Part shown: piece after piece, positions 51,047-59,513 of the stretch | How positions within the stretch are numbered: the first letter of the stretch is position 1 | Layout: each line of letters opens with the position of its first letter | Source of the DNA: Microgenomates group bacterium | Lineage (GTDB): Bacteria > Patescibacteriota > Microgenomatia > UBA1406 > GWC2-37-13 | Reading direction: 5' to 3' | DNA: 64,000 bases | NCBI GenBank assembly: GCA_029906985.1 | Contig: JARYMT010000001.1 | Span: 131,223-195,222, forward strand | The notes under the pieces: model-generated | Databases searched by the model: none | What the model was told of the DNA's origin: nothing | What the model saw: the letters and a program-made list of their open reading frames with translations, nothing else | Program-made: the position numbers and the translations under genes

Positions 51047-51435
51047 GGGGATGCTAGGCATCGACGGGAAACGCTCTTTTAAAAAAGGTTAGGGCGCACC
51101 TATGCGTTAAATGGAAAAAACAACTGCTAACGAAGAATTCGAAGCAGCTCAAGCTTTTTATGCCCGACAAGCTAGGCTTTATGCTTTTGCTTAAGGCATA
51201 AATTAGCAAGAGACTCTTTTTAAGTTTTTTCCGGTTCAACTTAAAAAGGGGCAACTAACCGGAATACGGTTTTTCAGAGTTTTTGGTTGGCTGAAAATCC
51301 TAAAACCCTCAACCGACATTCCGTTGCCGTTTGGTTATTTAAAGGCGCGGAATAGAGATAAAAATAACCTATCCCTAACTAAACTTTTTTAAAAAGTTTT
51401 CTCGGACCCGGGTTCAATTCCCGGCATCTCCACCA
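51047..51435 (+). ncRNA. ssrA: Transfer-messenger RNA (tmRNA)
   Basis: The ends pair as an alanyl acceptor stem, GGGGATG with CATCTCC, including the G3-U70 pair; CCA is encoded (51433-51435). The T-arm CCCGGGTTCAATTCCCGG type is just before the end, and the 5' part GGGGATGCTAGGCATCGACG is typical. The tag frame runs 51126-51194: GCT AAC GAA ... GCT TTT GCT TAA. It encodes 22 residues beginning ANEEFEAAQ and ending ARLYAFA, longer than usual and lacking the common ALAA end. It rescues stalled ribosomes with SmpB. Confidence 0.95.
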
Positions 51436-51614
51436 CATCAAACATGGTTTTTTAACGCGTTTAAGACAGGTCGCGACCGGGCGCGGTTGCAGTAATGCTT
51501 TCTCAATATACAAATCTTATAGAAATATCGGAATTTTCCAATAAACAATTGCCTCGATATTTTTTTCTTACTTAGAAATAGGAACCTATATATTTACTTT
51601 GGTAAACTATAAGT

Positions 51615-53354
51615 ATGAAAAATAAAGAGTTGGCCAAGATATTTAATGAGATAGCTGATTTTCTGGAAATGCAAGGCGTTGCCTTCAAACCCTATGCTTA
51701 TCAAAAAGCTGCTATTACCATCCAAACTTTAGAAGAAGACGTTTCGGATATTTATAAAAGCGGTGGAAGAGAGGCATTGCTTAAAATTCCGGGAGTGGGA
51801 GAAAGCATTGCCGACAAAATTGAAGAATATTTAAAAACCGGCAAAATAAAATATTTTGAAGAATTAAAAAAACAAACCCCAGTCAATATTGAGCAATTAA
51901 TCGATATTGAAGGACTGGGGCCAAAAAAAATCAAAATTTTGTATGAAAAATTAAAAATTAGAACAGTGAAACAACTCGAAGAAGCGGCCAGAAAACATAA
52001 AATAGCTAAGCTTTTTGGTTTTGGTGAAAAGACAGAACAAAATATTTTGCAAGGGATTGAGTTTTTAAAAAGAAATAAAGGAAGATTTTTACTAGGAGAA
52101 ATTTTGCCTAAAGCAGAGGAAATTTTAACCCAACTTAAAAATCTTAAGGAAGTAGAAGAAATCTCTTTTGCTGGTTCAATAAGAAGAATGAAAGAAACAA
52201 TAGGAGACATTGATATTTTAGTTGTCTCTTCGAAGCCAAAAAAGGTGACGGAGTTTTTTACTTCACTGCCCGGGATTATTAAAATCTGGGGTCGGGGGGC
52301 GACGAAATCTTCAATTAGACTTAAAGAAGGTTTTGATGTAGATTTACGGGTGATTCCAAAAATTTCTTATGGAGCTGCTCTTCAATATTTTACTGGGTCG
52401 AAGGAACACAATATTATTTTAAGAAAAATAGCCATAGATAAAGGCTATAAACTTAATGAATACGGACTTTTTAAAGGAAAAAAAATGGTTGGTGGAAAAA
52501 CAGAAGAAGAAATTTATAAAATTTTAGGTCTAGTGATGATGCCGCCGGAACTTAGAGAAGACAAGGGAGAAATTGAAGCGGCAATTAGACAGGCGGAGGG
52601 AAACCCCAACGGCTTGCCACAAATTATTGATCAAAAAGATATAAAAGGAGATTTACATTGTCATTCAAATTGGGACGGTGGAGCAAATTCTTTAGAAGAG
52701 CTGGCTTCAGCCGCCCAAAAAATGGGTTATCATTATTTAGGGATCGCAGATCATACAAAATTTTTAAGGATAGAACATGGCTTAGATGAAAAAAAACTTG
52801 ATAAAAGAAACAAAGTAATTGATCAATTAAATAAAAAATTTAATAATTTTAGACTCCTTAAGGGATGTGAGGCGAATATTATGAATGATGGCTCAATTGA
52901 TATTAATGATGAAGCTTTAAAAAAATTGGATTATGTTATTGCCGGAATTCATTCTAACTTCAAAATGAATAAACAAGTAATGACCGCCAGAATAATTAAC
53001 GCTTTAAAAAATCCCCACGTTGATATTCTTTCTCACCCAACTGGCCGGCTAATCAATAGACGCGATGAATATCAAATTGATTTAGAAAAAATTTTTAAAG
53101 CCGCCAAAGATTTAGGAAAAATATTAGAAATTAATTCTTTTCCAGATAGATTGGATTTAAATGATAACAATATAAGGCGAGCCAAGGAAATAGGGGTAAA
53201 AATGATCGTCAATACCGATGCCCACCATCAAGATCAATTAAGATATATAAGGTTTGGTGTCGCGCAGGCGCGTCGAGGATGGGCAGAAAAACAAGACATT
53301 ATTAACACAAATTCTCTTAATGACCTTTTATGGTTTTTTAAACACACCTCGTAG
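51615..53354 (+). CDS. polX: DNA polymerase X with PHP exonuclease domain
   Basis: 579 residues. Helix-hairpin-helix 8-kDa domain (about 1-150, LLKIPGVGESIADKIEEYLK about 55-74 and IEGLGPKKIKILYEKL), polymerase palm with GDIDILVV (about 197-204) and GFDVDLRVI (about 239-247) carrying the catalytic aspartates, and a C-terminal PHP domain (about 340-570) starting GDLHCHSNWDGGANSLEELA with NTDAHH near the end. Bacterial PolX fills short gaps in base-excision repair and has 3'-5' exonuclease and AP-endonuclease activities. EndoQ close by suggests a shared repair pathway. The stop codon lies within a palindrome (53342-53360). Confidence 0.95.
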   Translation: MKNKELAKIFNEIADFLEMQGVAFKPYAYQKAAITIQTLEEDVSDIYKSGGREALLKIPGVGESIADKIEEYLKTGKIKYFEELKKQTPVNIEQLIDIEGLGPKKIKILYEKLKIRTVKQLEEAARKHKIAKLFGFGEKTEQNILQGIEFLKRNKGRFLLGEILPKAEEILTQLKNLKEVEEISFAGSIRRMKETIGDIDILVVSSKPKKVTEFFTSLPGIIKIWGRGATKSSIRLKEGFDVDLRVIPKISYGAALQYFTGSKEHNIILRKIAIDKGYKLNEYGLFKGKKMVGGKTEEEIYKILGLVMMPPELREDKGEIEAAIRQAEGNPNGLPQIIDQKDIKGDLHCHSNWDGGANSLEELASAAQKMGYHYLGIADHTKFLRIEHGLDEKKLDKRNKVIDQLNKKFNNFRLLKGCEANIMNDGSIDINDEALKKLDYVIAGIHSNFKMNKQVMTARIINALKNPHVDILSHPTGRLINRRDEYQIDLEKIFKAAKDLGKILEINSFPDRLDLNDNNIRRAKEIGVKMIVNTDAHHQDQLRYIRFGVAQARRGWAEKQDIINTNSLNDLLWFFKHTS

Positions 53355-53360
53355 GTGTGT
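53342..53360. promoter_or_regulatory. Palindrome ACACACCTCGTAGGTGTGT between polX and lexA
   Basis: Perfect 8-bp arms with a 3-nt centre (CGT), overlapping the polX stop. It is the exact reverse complement of the 9839-9857 palindrome. On the minus strand it is followed by TTTAAAAAA, so it may be a hairpin terminator for the convergent polX/lexA pair; a protein-binding site is the alternative. Confidence 0.6.
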
Positions 53361-53371
53361 CGAGGCTATTT

Positions 53372-53941
53372 TTAATTAAATTTTCTAATCACTGCTTTTA
53401 CTACGCCGTAAATTTGCAATTCAAAACGGGGATAAAGAGGCGGATATCTAGGATTAGCGGCTACCAAAAAAGTTCTTCCAAAACCTCGTTCTTTACGCAA
53501 AATTTTTAAAGTCCATTCTTTATCAATCTGGGCCAAAACCACATCTCCCGGAGACGCATTGGTTTTTCTTTCGATAATAACAATATCTCCTTCAAAAATA
53601 CCAATTCCCGCCAAAGAGTCACCGTTAACTTTCAGTAAAAAAGAAGCTTCAGGATTTTCTATTAAATATTCATCGAGAGAGAGATAGTTTTTATTTTCTT
53701 CAGCCAAAATAGGAAAACCAGCCCTAACAAAACCAAGTAAAGGCAGGCTAAAAAATTTAGTTGTTGGCGCCAATTTACTGTTTTCTTTTTTTAAAAAACC
53801 AGCCTTAATCCAATTTCTAACAATTTTAAAAACAGAATTTTTTGAAGAAAAACCAAAAAGAGAAAGCATTTCCGAATAAGAAGGGAGACGTTTATTTTTT
53901 CTAAAAAAAGATTTGACGATGTTAAGCAAATCTTCTCGCAT
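53372..53941 (-). CDS. lexA: LexA repressor
   Basis: 189 residues. N-terminal winged helix (about 1-55, RLPSYSEMLSLFGFSSKNSV), then the self-cleavage loop LLGFVRAGFP with the Ala74-Gly75 bond, and a peptidase core with VNGDSLAGIGIFEGDIVIIE (Ser109) and EWTLKILRK (Lys146). The Ser-Lys spacing (37) equals that of E. coli LexA. RecA-activated cleavage would switch on SOS genes. A LexA-type box lies in its own promoter. The gene is convergent with polX. Confidence 0.95.
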   Translation of the reverse strand: MREDLLNIVKSFFRKNKRLPSYSEMLSLFGFSSKNSVFKIVRNWIKAGFLKKENSKLAPTTKFFSLPLLGFVRAGFPILAEENKNYLSLDEYLIENPEASFLLKVNGDSLAGIGIFEGDIVIIERKTNASPGDVVLAQIDKEWTLKILRKERGFGRTFLVAANPRYPPLYPRFELQIYGVVKAVIRKFN

Positions 53942-53958
53942 ATTAAAAATATTTTAGT

Positions 53959-53970
53959 AAACATTTGTTC
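53959..53970 (-). promoter_or_regulatory. LexA (SOS) box in the lexA promoter
   Basis: On the minus strand GAACAAATGTTT matches the Gram-positive core GAACRNRYGTTY at every position. It sits 4 nt downstream of TTGACA (53980-53975), in the spacer, so bound LexA would block its own gene. Confidence 0.85.
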
Positions 53971-53997
53971 ACCTTGTCAAGAGGGATTTATTTTTTT

Positions 53998-56802
53998 CTA
54001 ATTAGTTTTGGAAGAAGAACTATTTTCAATATCGGTTTGATTAAGTGGGTTTGATTGTTGTTCGTCAACGGTTTTTTTCATTTCTAAAGTTTTTTCTTCT
54101 TCGGCAACTTTTGGTTTTTCTACCTCAATAAGTTCTTCTTCAGACTTGGCTCGAAGTTTTTCTGTAATTTCCTTTTCTTTTTCTAAAAGTTCTTTGATAA
54201 GCTTAGCTGCTTCTAGTTTGGCTTTTAAATAAACAACTAGCTCCTCACCCTTTAAATTATTAATAAGAAAAATTGGTAAAATATACCCCAAATCATCAAA
54301 CCCCTCCTCTCTAAGTTTTTCATCAGGAGACAAAAGTTTATTTAAAGTATTAGTAATATAAACAATATCATTATCAATCCATTCTTCTCGTGTTTTAATA
54401 TTTTCGCTTAATGGAATTTCGCCTTTTTCATAATGATTAATCCACATTTTTTTAACTTCCTCATAATCTTCGATAGAAATAGATGGCGGAATAGTAACGG
54501 TTTGCTCAATGTTTCTTTCTGGTTCGGCAACCAAAGGAGCCTGCATTTTTATCATTTTTTCAATAATTTCTTGACTGGTATTTTCTTTTTGGGCGACGGC
54601 GGTAATAAATTCTTTTTTAGCGCTAATAATATTAGAAGCGGCATCGACTACCGAAGCCACTTTTTCTTTGGGGATTGCTGTTTTTTTACTAATTGTATCA
54701 ATTAATTCAACTTGAGGTTGAGTTAAGCTCTCTTTATATAACGAAAGAATAATTTTTATCTTTTCGGCCGGCAACTGGAAAGATTTTACAAAACCATCAA
54801 CAAAATTATTATTTTTTGATAGATAATCAATAACTTCGCGATCTGATCTTATTATATTAGAAACGTTTTTTATTACTTGAGAAACTTTATTTTTTGCAAT
54901 TCTTGTTTGTTGACTAATTTGATCAATAATTTTAGTTGGAGAAAGTTGAAAATTATCTTTCCAAGAATTAAGAATTGTTTGAACTTGATTAACGGGGACT
55001 TGACTAGTTTGGGAAAGATTATTAATTAATTGATTATTGTTCGATAAAGAACTAATAAAAGTATTACTAATAGAATTAATCTTATCTTGAGGAAGTTTAA
55101 CTTTGACAGAAAGAACATTGCTAATCGAGGAAGTTTGGGGAACGGTTTTAATTAATTCTTGTTTTTTTTGAATCTGTTCAATTCTGGAGGTGGAGATTGA
55201 AGACAAAATTTGTTTAGCTACTCGATCTTCTTTAACAGCCCGATTAAAAAGCTCGTTTCTAATATTCATATATTTTTGTCTTTCTGTCGGTGTTTCTGCT
55301 TTGGTGGGATTACTTAAATATTCTAAATTGCGCTTAACCGTTTGTTGAACTTGACGATTGGTTTCAAAGCGAGCGACATCAGTTATTTTTGAAGCCGAGA
55401 GATTCAGGGCTCGTGATATTTCTTCTGTTTTAGTTTTTCTTATATCTTCAATGGTTTCTAATTTTATTTTTGTGGGAATTTCTACTTCTCGCGGCATTTT
55501 AATTGTCGTAGTAGAGGTTATTGGTGATGGCGTAGGAGTCGAGGAGGGAGAGGAGGGACCCATTCTTAATTGATCATACATTGATAAAAGGATATTTTTA
55601 ACAGCATAAATACCATCACAACAATAATCTCTAAAAATTCTTAACAACCACCAAGGAAAAAAAATGACCGCCCAAAGCATGATTAAGGAAATAATATATT
55701 CAGCGAAAGTATCAACATAATTTGAAGAATTTAAAAAACTTAAATGCTGGGCCGGTCCTCCGTATAAAATATTAATAGTTGTGGGATAAATAAAACCAGA
55801 ATAAGAATGAGTTCTTGAAAAATCAAAAATATATGGAATGTGAGAAGCCGATCTCCAAATCGAAGCCAGAGCGCCAAGAAAAAGAGCAAATAAAGGACCA
55901 TAGAAAACCCATTGAAAAAATACTCCGATCCAAATCCAACCGATATTTCTTATAAAAGTAAAAGGTAATAATAAGCCAAGAAACGGGGAGACAACGATAA
56001 GCAACCAAAGAATTATTTTTCTTAAAATTAAAGCGATTCCCAAAAAATAATAAGTAAGATTAGTAAAATTAATTAAAAACTTTGAAGTTTTAACAGATTC
56101 AAGCAAATTAATATTTAGATTCCGACAGCCTTGAAATGTTTTATAAGCTTGTTCGCTTTGCTGAATAATCGAAGCTGATAGATTGTCTTGAAGAAAAAAG
56201 ATATTAAATAATTTTTCTACCCCCAATCTTTCAATAAAAAACCTCATCATTACTTCAGAAAGCTGAATAATAAAAAGAACAATTGCGGCTGAAAACCAGA
56301 TATAAAGAAGCAAAAGAATAATTTTTATAATCATTGGCCAAATATCAATTTTTGGGGTAAAGTTGTATTTTTTACCAATAATAATTCCCAAACCCATTAC
56401 AGCACAAACGACTATAAAAATAAAAAAAGCCACATTTCTCGAAACTGACCAGATGGAAATTAAAACTGGACTTTTATCTTCAACTGATGGATGGGTTAAA
56501 GTCCAAAGAAGAAACTGACGAGATCGTTCGCCAGCCTTACCAAGGGCAGTTACTTCCTCATCTTTCACCCAAAAATTTTTATCTTTATGAGCTAACCAAT
56601 CATCATAAGAGGCAGCACAGGTATAGCCTTCTTCTCCCGGCGCTGGAGTAATTTCAAGCACAGGACAACCAGAACCACCACATGGTTCATAAACTGGCGT
56701 CGGTGTTAAAGTAGTTTGAGCACGAGTGTTTTTTACAAAAGAAAGACTAAAAAAAAATAAGAAACTTACTATAAAAATAACCACACTTTTTTTTCTTCCC
56801 AT
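53998..56802 (-). CDS. VirB6/TrbL-like membrane protein with a very long helical-repeat tail
   Basis: 934 residues. Signal peptide (about 1-28, SVVIFIVSFLFFFSLSFVKN), a Cys-containing outside segment, then about six membrane helices between 105 and 390 (VSRNVAFFIFIVVCAVMGLG; IIKIILLLLYIWFSAAIVLF; ILRKIILWLLIVVSPFLGLL), the VirB6/TrbL channel layout. A TPTPSP linker (about 415-430) leads to a ~500-residue cytoplasmic region with degenerate helical repeats (ISQQTRIAKNKVSQVIKNVS; ISKKTAIPKEKVASVVDAAS) and an acidic end. VirB6 forms part of the translocation pore. The long tail is unlike standard VirB6 and could bind substrate or other cytoplasmic parts. Confidence 0.75.
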   Translation of the reverse strand: MGRKKSVVIFIVSFLFFFSLSFVKNTRAQTTLTPTPVYEPCGGSGCPVLEITPAPGEEGYTCAASYDDWLAHKDKNFWVKDEEVTALGKAGERSRQFLLWTLTHPSVEDKSPVLISIWSVSRNVAFFIFIVVCAVMGLGIIIGKKYNFTPKIDIWPMIIKIILLLLYIWFSAAIVLFIIQLSEVMMRFFIERLGVEKLFNIFFLQDNLSASIIQQSEQAYKTFQGCRNLNINLLESVKTSKFLINFTNLTYYFLGIALILRKIILWLLIVVSPFLGLLLPFTFIRNIGWIWIGVFFQWVFYGPLFALFLGALASIWRSASHIPYIFDFSRTHSYSGFIYPTTINILYGGPAQHLSFLNSSNYVDTFAEYIISLIMLWAVIFFPWWLLRIFRDYCCDGIYAVKNILLSMYDQLRMGPSSPSSTPTPSPITSTTTIKMPREVEIPTKIKLETIEDIRKTKTEEISRALNLSASKITDVARFETNRQVQQTVKRNLEYLSNPTKAETPTERQKYMNIRNELFNRAVKEDRVAKQILSSISTSRIEQIQKKQELIKTVPQTSSISNVLSVKVKLPQDKINSISNTFISSLSNNNQLINNLSQTSQVPVNQVQTILNSWKDNFQLSPTKIIDQISQQTRIAKNKVSQVIKNVSNIIRSDREVIDYLSKNNNFVDGFVKSFQLPAEKIKIILSLYKESLTQPQVELIDTISKKTAIPKEKVASVVDAASNIISAKKEFITAVAQKENTSQEIIEKMIKMQAPLVAEPERNIEQTVTIPPSISIEDYEEVKKMWINHYEKGEIPLSENIKTREEWIDNDIVYITNTLNKLLSPDEKLREEGFDDLGYILPIFLINNLKGEELVVYLKAKLEAAKLIKELLEKEKEITEKLRAKSEEELIEVEKPKVAEEEKTLEMKKTVDEQQSNPLNQTDIENSSSSKTN

Positions 56803-56851
56803 TAATTACCATGATAAAAAAACAAAAAAAATAAATCAATATAAACAAAGA

Positions 56852-56880
56852 TTGACAAAAACCAAATTAAACAATATCAT
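56852..56880 (+). promoter_or_regulatory. Promoter of the secreted carboxypeptidase-regulatory-like protein
   Basis: TTGACA (56852-56857), 17-nt spacer, TATCAT (56875-56880). The ATG at 56891 follows after 10 nt. This promoter shows that the longer frame starting at 56726 is not the true protein. Confidence 0.7.
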
Positions 56881-56890
56881 AAAATTAGAA

Positions 56891-58726
56891 ATGAAAAAAA
56901 TAAATCTTTTTTTAATCACCCTTTTTTTTAGTTTTTTTTTGCCGTTTTTTTCTTTAAAAGTCAAAGCAGAAAATAATCTTAATTATAGTATTACGTGTTT
57001 AAAAATCGAATCGACTTATAAACCTAGTTGCGTTGCTGCTTATCCATGTTTAGAACCACCACCAAACTTCAGTGTTTTAGGAAAAAAAGACCACTTATTT
57101 AAATTAAAAGGGACAGGATTTCCTCTAAATGAAGATATTTATATTATTGGTTGCGTTGAAACAGGAGGAAATTACCGTTGTACAACTGGAACGGCGGAAA
57201 ATGACCAAAAAGTAAATCAACTAGGATTTGCAATAGTTAAAGATCCTACACATGAATTTTATGTTGTCGGCGGTAATCCAGTTAGAGCAGCGAGCGATGG
57301 CAGTTTGATAATTAATGCCAGAAGTTATACACCGACGGCTGTTAACCACGCTTTTTACGGCGTATACAAAATATATCCAGAAACGCCAACAACCACCAGT
57401 GGTGTTAACTCATTACAATATGGAACTTTTGAATTTAATCAGGACTCATCACTTTGTACCAGTGTTCGTTGGGATCCAAAAGGAAGAGTTTTTGATAGTC
57501 TAAGCCTAGAGCCGTTACCCGAAGCAACAATTCAAATCTTAGATGAACAAAAAAACCTACTTAATAAACCCGGTATCAACTCTACCCTCGTAACAACAGA
57601 AACCGGTGAATTTAGTTTTTATGTAGAACCAGGAACTTATTATTATAATTCTTTCAAAGAGGGGTATACCTTTCCAGCAGGCAATAATCTTAATCCTAAT
57701 TATAATAAAATTTATTATTGTGATCGCGATAAAAACAATAACTTTCCTATTTATAACCAGCAATATCCTATTGTAGAATCGGGGAAATTAGTTCATTGCG
57801 ATGTCCCTCTTGATCCAGGGACAAATCGTCCTTATCAATCAGAACCAAAACTTTTAAAATTTGGTTCGGTCAGCCTACCCGCCTCTTCAAATCAACCAGA
57901 AAAAACAAGATTTAGTGGTTTAGTTACTCATCCGTTGACTACGGTAGTTTTAGTCGGGAAAAACAATCGTCAAGAAATAGCTCGGGTGACCGCGGATAAA
58001 TTTCAATCCTGGGAAATAATTATCGATAATGATAAAATTCCCGCCGATGAAGAGATTGAGGTATTTTTAATTAAACCGGATTTAACTCAAGACACCCAAG
58101 GCCTTAACTGGAAGGAGTTCTTTTTGAAAAAAGTTTTAGCCCAAGGGCTTACCCAAATTTCTGCCAATATTACTTTTCAACCAATTTTACGATATATAGA
58201 GGGTTATGCTTATGACAAAAACGGAAAAATTCTTCCTTTTACTCGGGTTAATCTTAAAATGCAAATGTCTGATAAAACCATTTATAGCACCCAAGCAGAT
58301 GAAAAAGGTTTTTTTAAAATTCCTTCAGAGGTAATTCCTATCTTTAGTTATTACCTTGAATTTATTCCCGTTAATTCTTCTTCGGTAATTAAAATGTCGA
58401 CAGCGGATTTTTCTCGCTTAAATAAAAATTATTTAACTAACCAAAAACTTAATTTAATGACGGGAACAAAAAATAATCAACGTATAACCTTAATGATGAC
58501 ACCGCCAAAAAATTATCAACCAACAGTTTTGCCAACCCAGCCTATTGAAAAACCCACAACTTCTGTTTCCACCACATCAGAAAACAGCGCCAAAAGTCTA
58601 TTATTGATTGTTGTTATATTAATTCTTTTAATGATGGGTGTTGTCGTCGGGGTGTTTATTTATCGAAAGAAAATTTTTTCATCCAACTACACCAACGATT
58701 CATCTGAAAACAAACTTTCTTCTTAA
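56891..58726 (+). CDS. Secreted, membrane-anchored protein with carboxypeptidase-regulatory-like domains
   Basis: 611 residues from MKKINLFLITLFFSFFLPFF (signal peptide to about residue 26, KVKAEN). The body is beta-rich: a Cys-containing N-terminal domain (about 30-210), and at least two carboxypeptidase-regulatory/Cna-B-like beta-sandwiches, GRVFDSLSLEPLPEATIQIL (about 216-235) and IEGYAYDKNGKILPFTRVNL (about 457-476). A Thr/Pro linker leads to a C-terminal membrane helix (about 577-597, SLLLIVVILILLMMGVVVGV) and a basic tail, so the protein is held at the outer surface. Its position opposite the VirB6 gene suggests, but does not prove, a role with the secretion machine. Confidence 0.65.
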   Translation: MKKINLFLITLFFSFFLPFFSLKVKAENNLNYSITCLKIESTYKPSCVAAYPCLEPPPNFSVLGKKDHLFKLKGTGFPLNEDIYIIGCVETGGNYRCTTGTAENDQKVNQLGFAIVKDPTHEFYVVGGNPVRAASDGSLIINARSYTPTAVNHAFYGVYKIYPETPTTTSGVNSLQYGTFEFNQDSSLCTSVRWDPKGRVFDSLSLEPLPEATIQILDEQKNLLNKPGINSTLVTTETGEFSFYVEPGTYYYNSFKEGYTFPAGNNLNPNYNKIYYCDRDKNNNFPIYNQQYPIVESGKLVHCDVPLDPGTNRPYQSEPKLLKFGSVSLPASSNQPEKTRFSGLVTHPLTTVVLVGKNNRQEIARVTADKFQSWEIIIDNDKIPADEEIEVFLIKPDLTQDTQGLNWKEFFLKKVLAQGLTQISANITFQPILRYIEGYAYDKNGKILPFTRVNLKMQMSDKTIYSTQADEKGFFKIPSEVIPIFSYYLEFIPVNSSSVIKMSTADFSRLNKNYLTNQKLNLMTGTKNNQRITLMMTPPKNYQPTVLPTQPIEKPTTSVSTTSENSAKSLLLIVVILILLMMGVVVGVFIYRKKIFSSNYTNDSSENKLSS

Positions 58727-58734
58727 TATAGAAG

Positions 58735-58766
58735 AAAATAATTTTTCTTGGCGCAAAAATTATTTT
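58735..58766. terminator. Bidirectional terminator
   Basis: AAAATAATTTTT (58735-58746), loop CTTGGCGC, AAAAATTATTTT (58755-58766): a perfect 12-bp A+T-rich stem between two convergent genes. T-runs are present in both orientations. Confidence 0.65.
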
Positions 58767-58811
58767 TAAACCCAAGGGGTTAAAAGGGGTTAAATAGAAT
58801 TAAATAAGTTT

Positions 58812-59408
58812 CTAATTCCTTTTTTTAAAAATTAAAGGTTTTTTTCTACTTAAAATAAAAGAAAGACTGCTAATGGTTAGAAAAATGACTCCTCCCAAAG
58901 TTAAATTTTTTACATTTTTAACTGATCCAGAAACAGGAGCAGTTGGGTAAACTGCCGGTTGGGTGGGTTGAGCTGGTTGGGTTGGCAGAGGAGTTGGTTG
59001 AGTTGAGGGATTATATAAGGCACAAAGCTCAGTTGATCCTGGCGACTGAGCGATGAGTTTAAAATTTACCGTTGCAAAAACCCCACTTCCTGAAAAAGGG
59101 GTAGCGTTTGAAGCAGAAATTACTATTTTCCCCGGCTCAGGGGTACTAAAAGTAATTGTTGAAAAAGTATCTCCCGGTAAAACATTAAGCAATTCAAGAT
59201 ATTGAGTCTCATAAGTAACGCCGATTTGCGTAGTTGATAAGCTGGTAGCTTGGGTATCAATATTAATTGTAAAAGGAACCTCTTGTCCGCTGGTTAAGGT
59301 GTCGGATGGGGCAATTAAATCAAAAGTGATCGCCCAAACAGGTTTAATAATAAAAAAAGAAAAACAAAAAAAAACCAAAACACTACTTAAAATTTTTAAA
59401 AATTTCAT
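58812..59408 (-). CDS. Cohesin-type-domain surface protein
   Basis: 198 residues. Signal peptide (about 1-26, VFFCFSFFIIKPVWA), then a beta-sandwich with FDLIAPSDTLTSGQEVPFTI (about 29-48), VTYETQYLELLNVLPGDTFS (about 64-83), and SGSGVFATVNFKLIAQSPGS (about 106-125). This is the cohesin-like (carbohydrate-binding/dockerin-binding) fold order. A Thr/Pro/Gln linker (TPLPTQPAQPTQ) and a C-terminal membrane helix (LGGVIFLTISSLSFILS) with a basic end anchor it. Cohesin-type domains in non-cellulosomal proteins mediate adhesion or assembly. No dockerin is seen in the window. Confidence 0.65.
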   Translation of the reverse strand: MKFLKILSSVLVFFCFSFFIIKPVWAITFDLIAPSDTLTSGQEVPFTINIDTQATSLSTTQIGVTYETQYLELLNVLPGDTFSTITFSTPEPGKIVISASNATPFSGSGVFATVNFKLIAQSPGSTELCALYNPSTQPTPLPTQPAQPTQPAVYPTAPVSGSVKNVKNLTLGGVIFLTISSLSFILSRKKPLIFKKRN

Positions 59409-59513
59409 TCTTTAATTATATTAATATATTTTTTCATTCAAGTAAAGACACATTCTTATTTTTGTAGATTATAATCCATTGACAAAGATTAAAAGACAAT
59501 AGAAGATTAAAAA

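Noticed and set aside
51436-51614. Possible second tRNA or small RNA after the tmRNA
   Set aside because: No cloverleaf or strong hairpin could be drawn; only a short A+T-rich lead-in to polX.
56726-56890. Longer N-terminus for the secreted protein at 56891
   Set aside because: The upstream codons contain the promoter and overlap the start of the divergent VirB6 gene, and the signal peptide begins at 56891.
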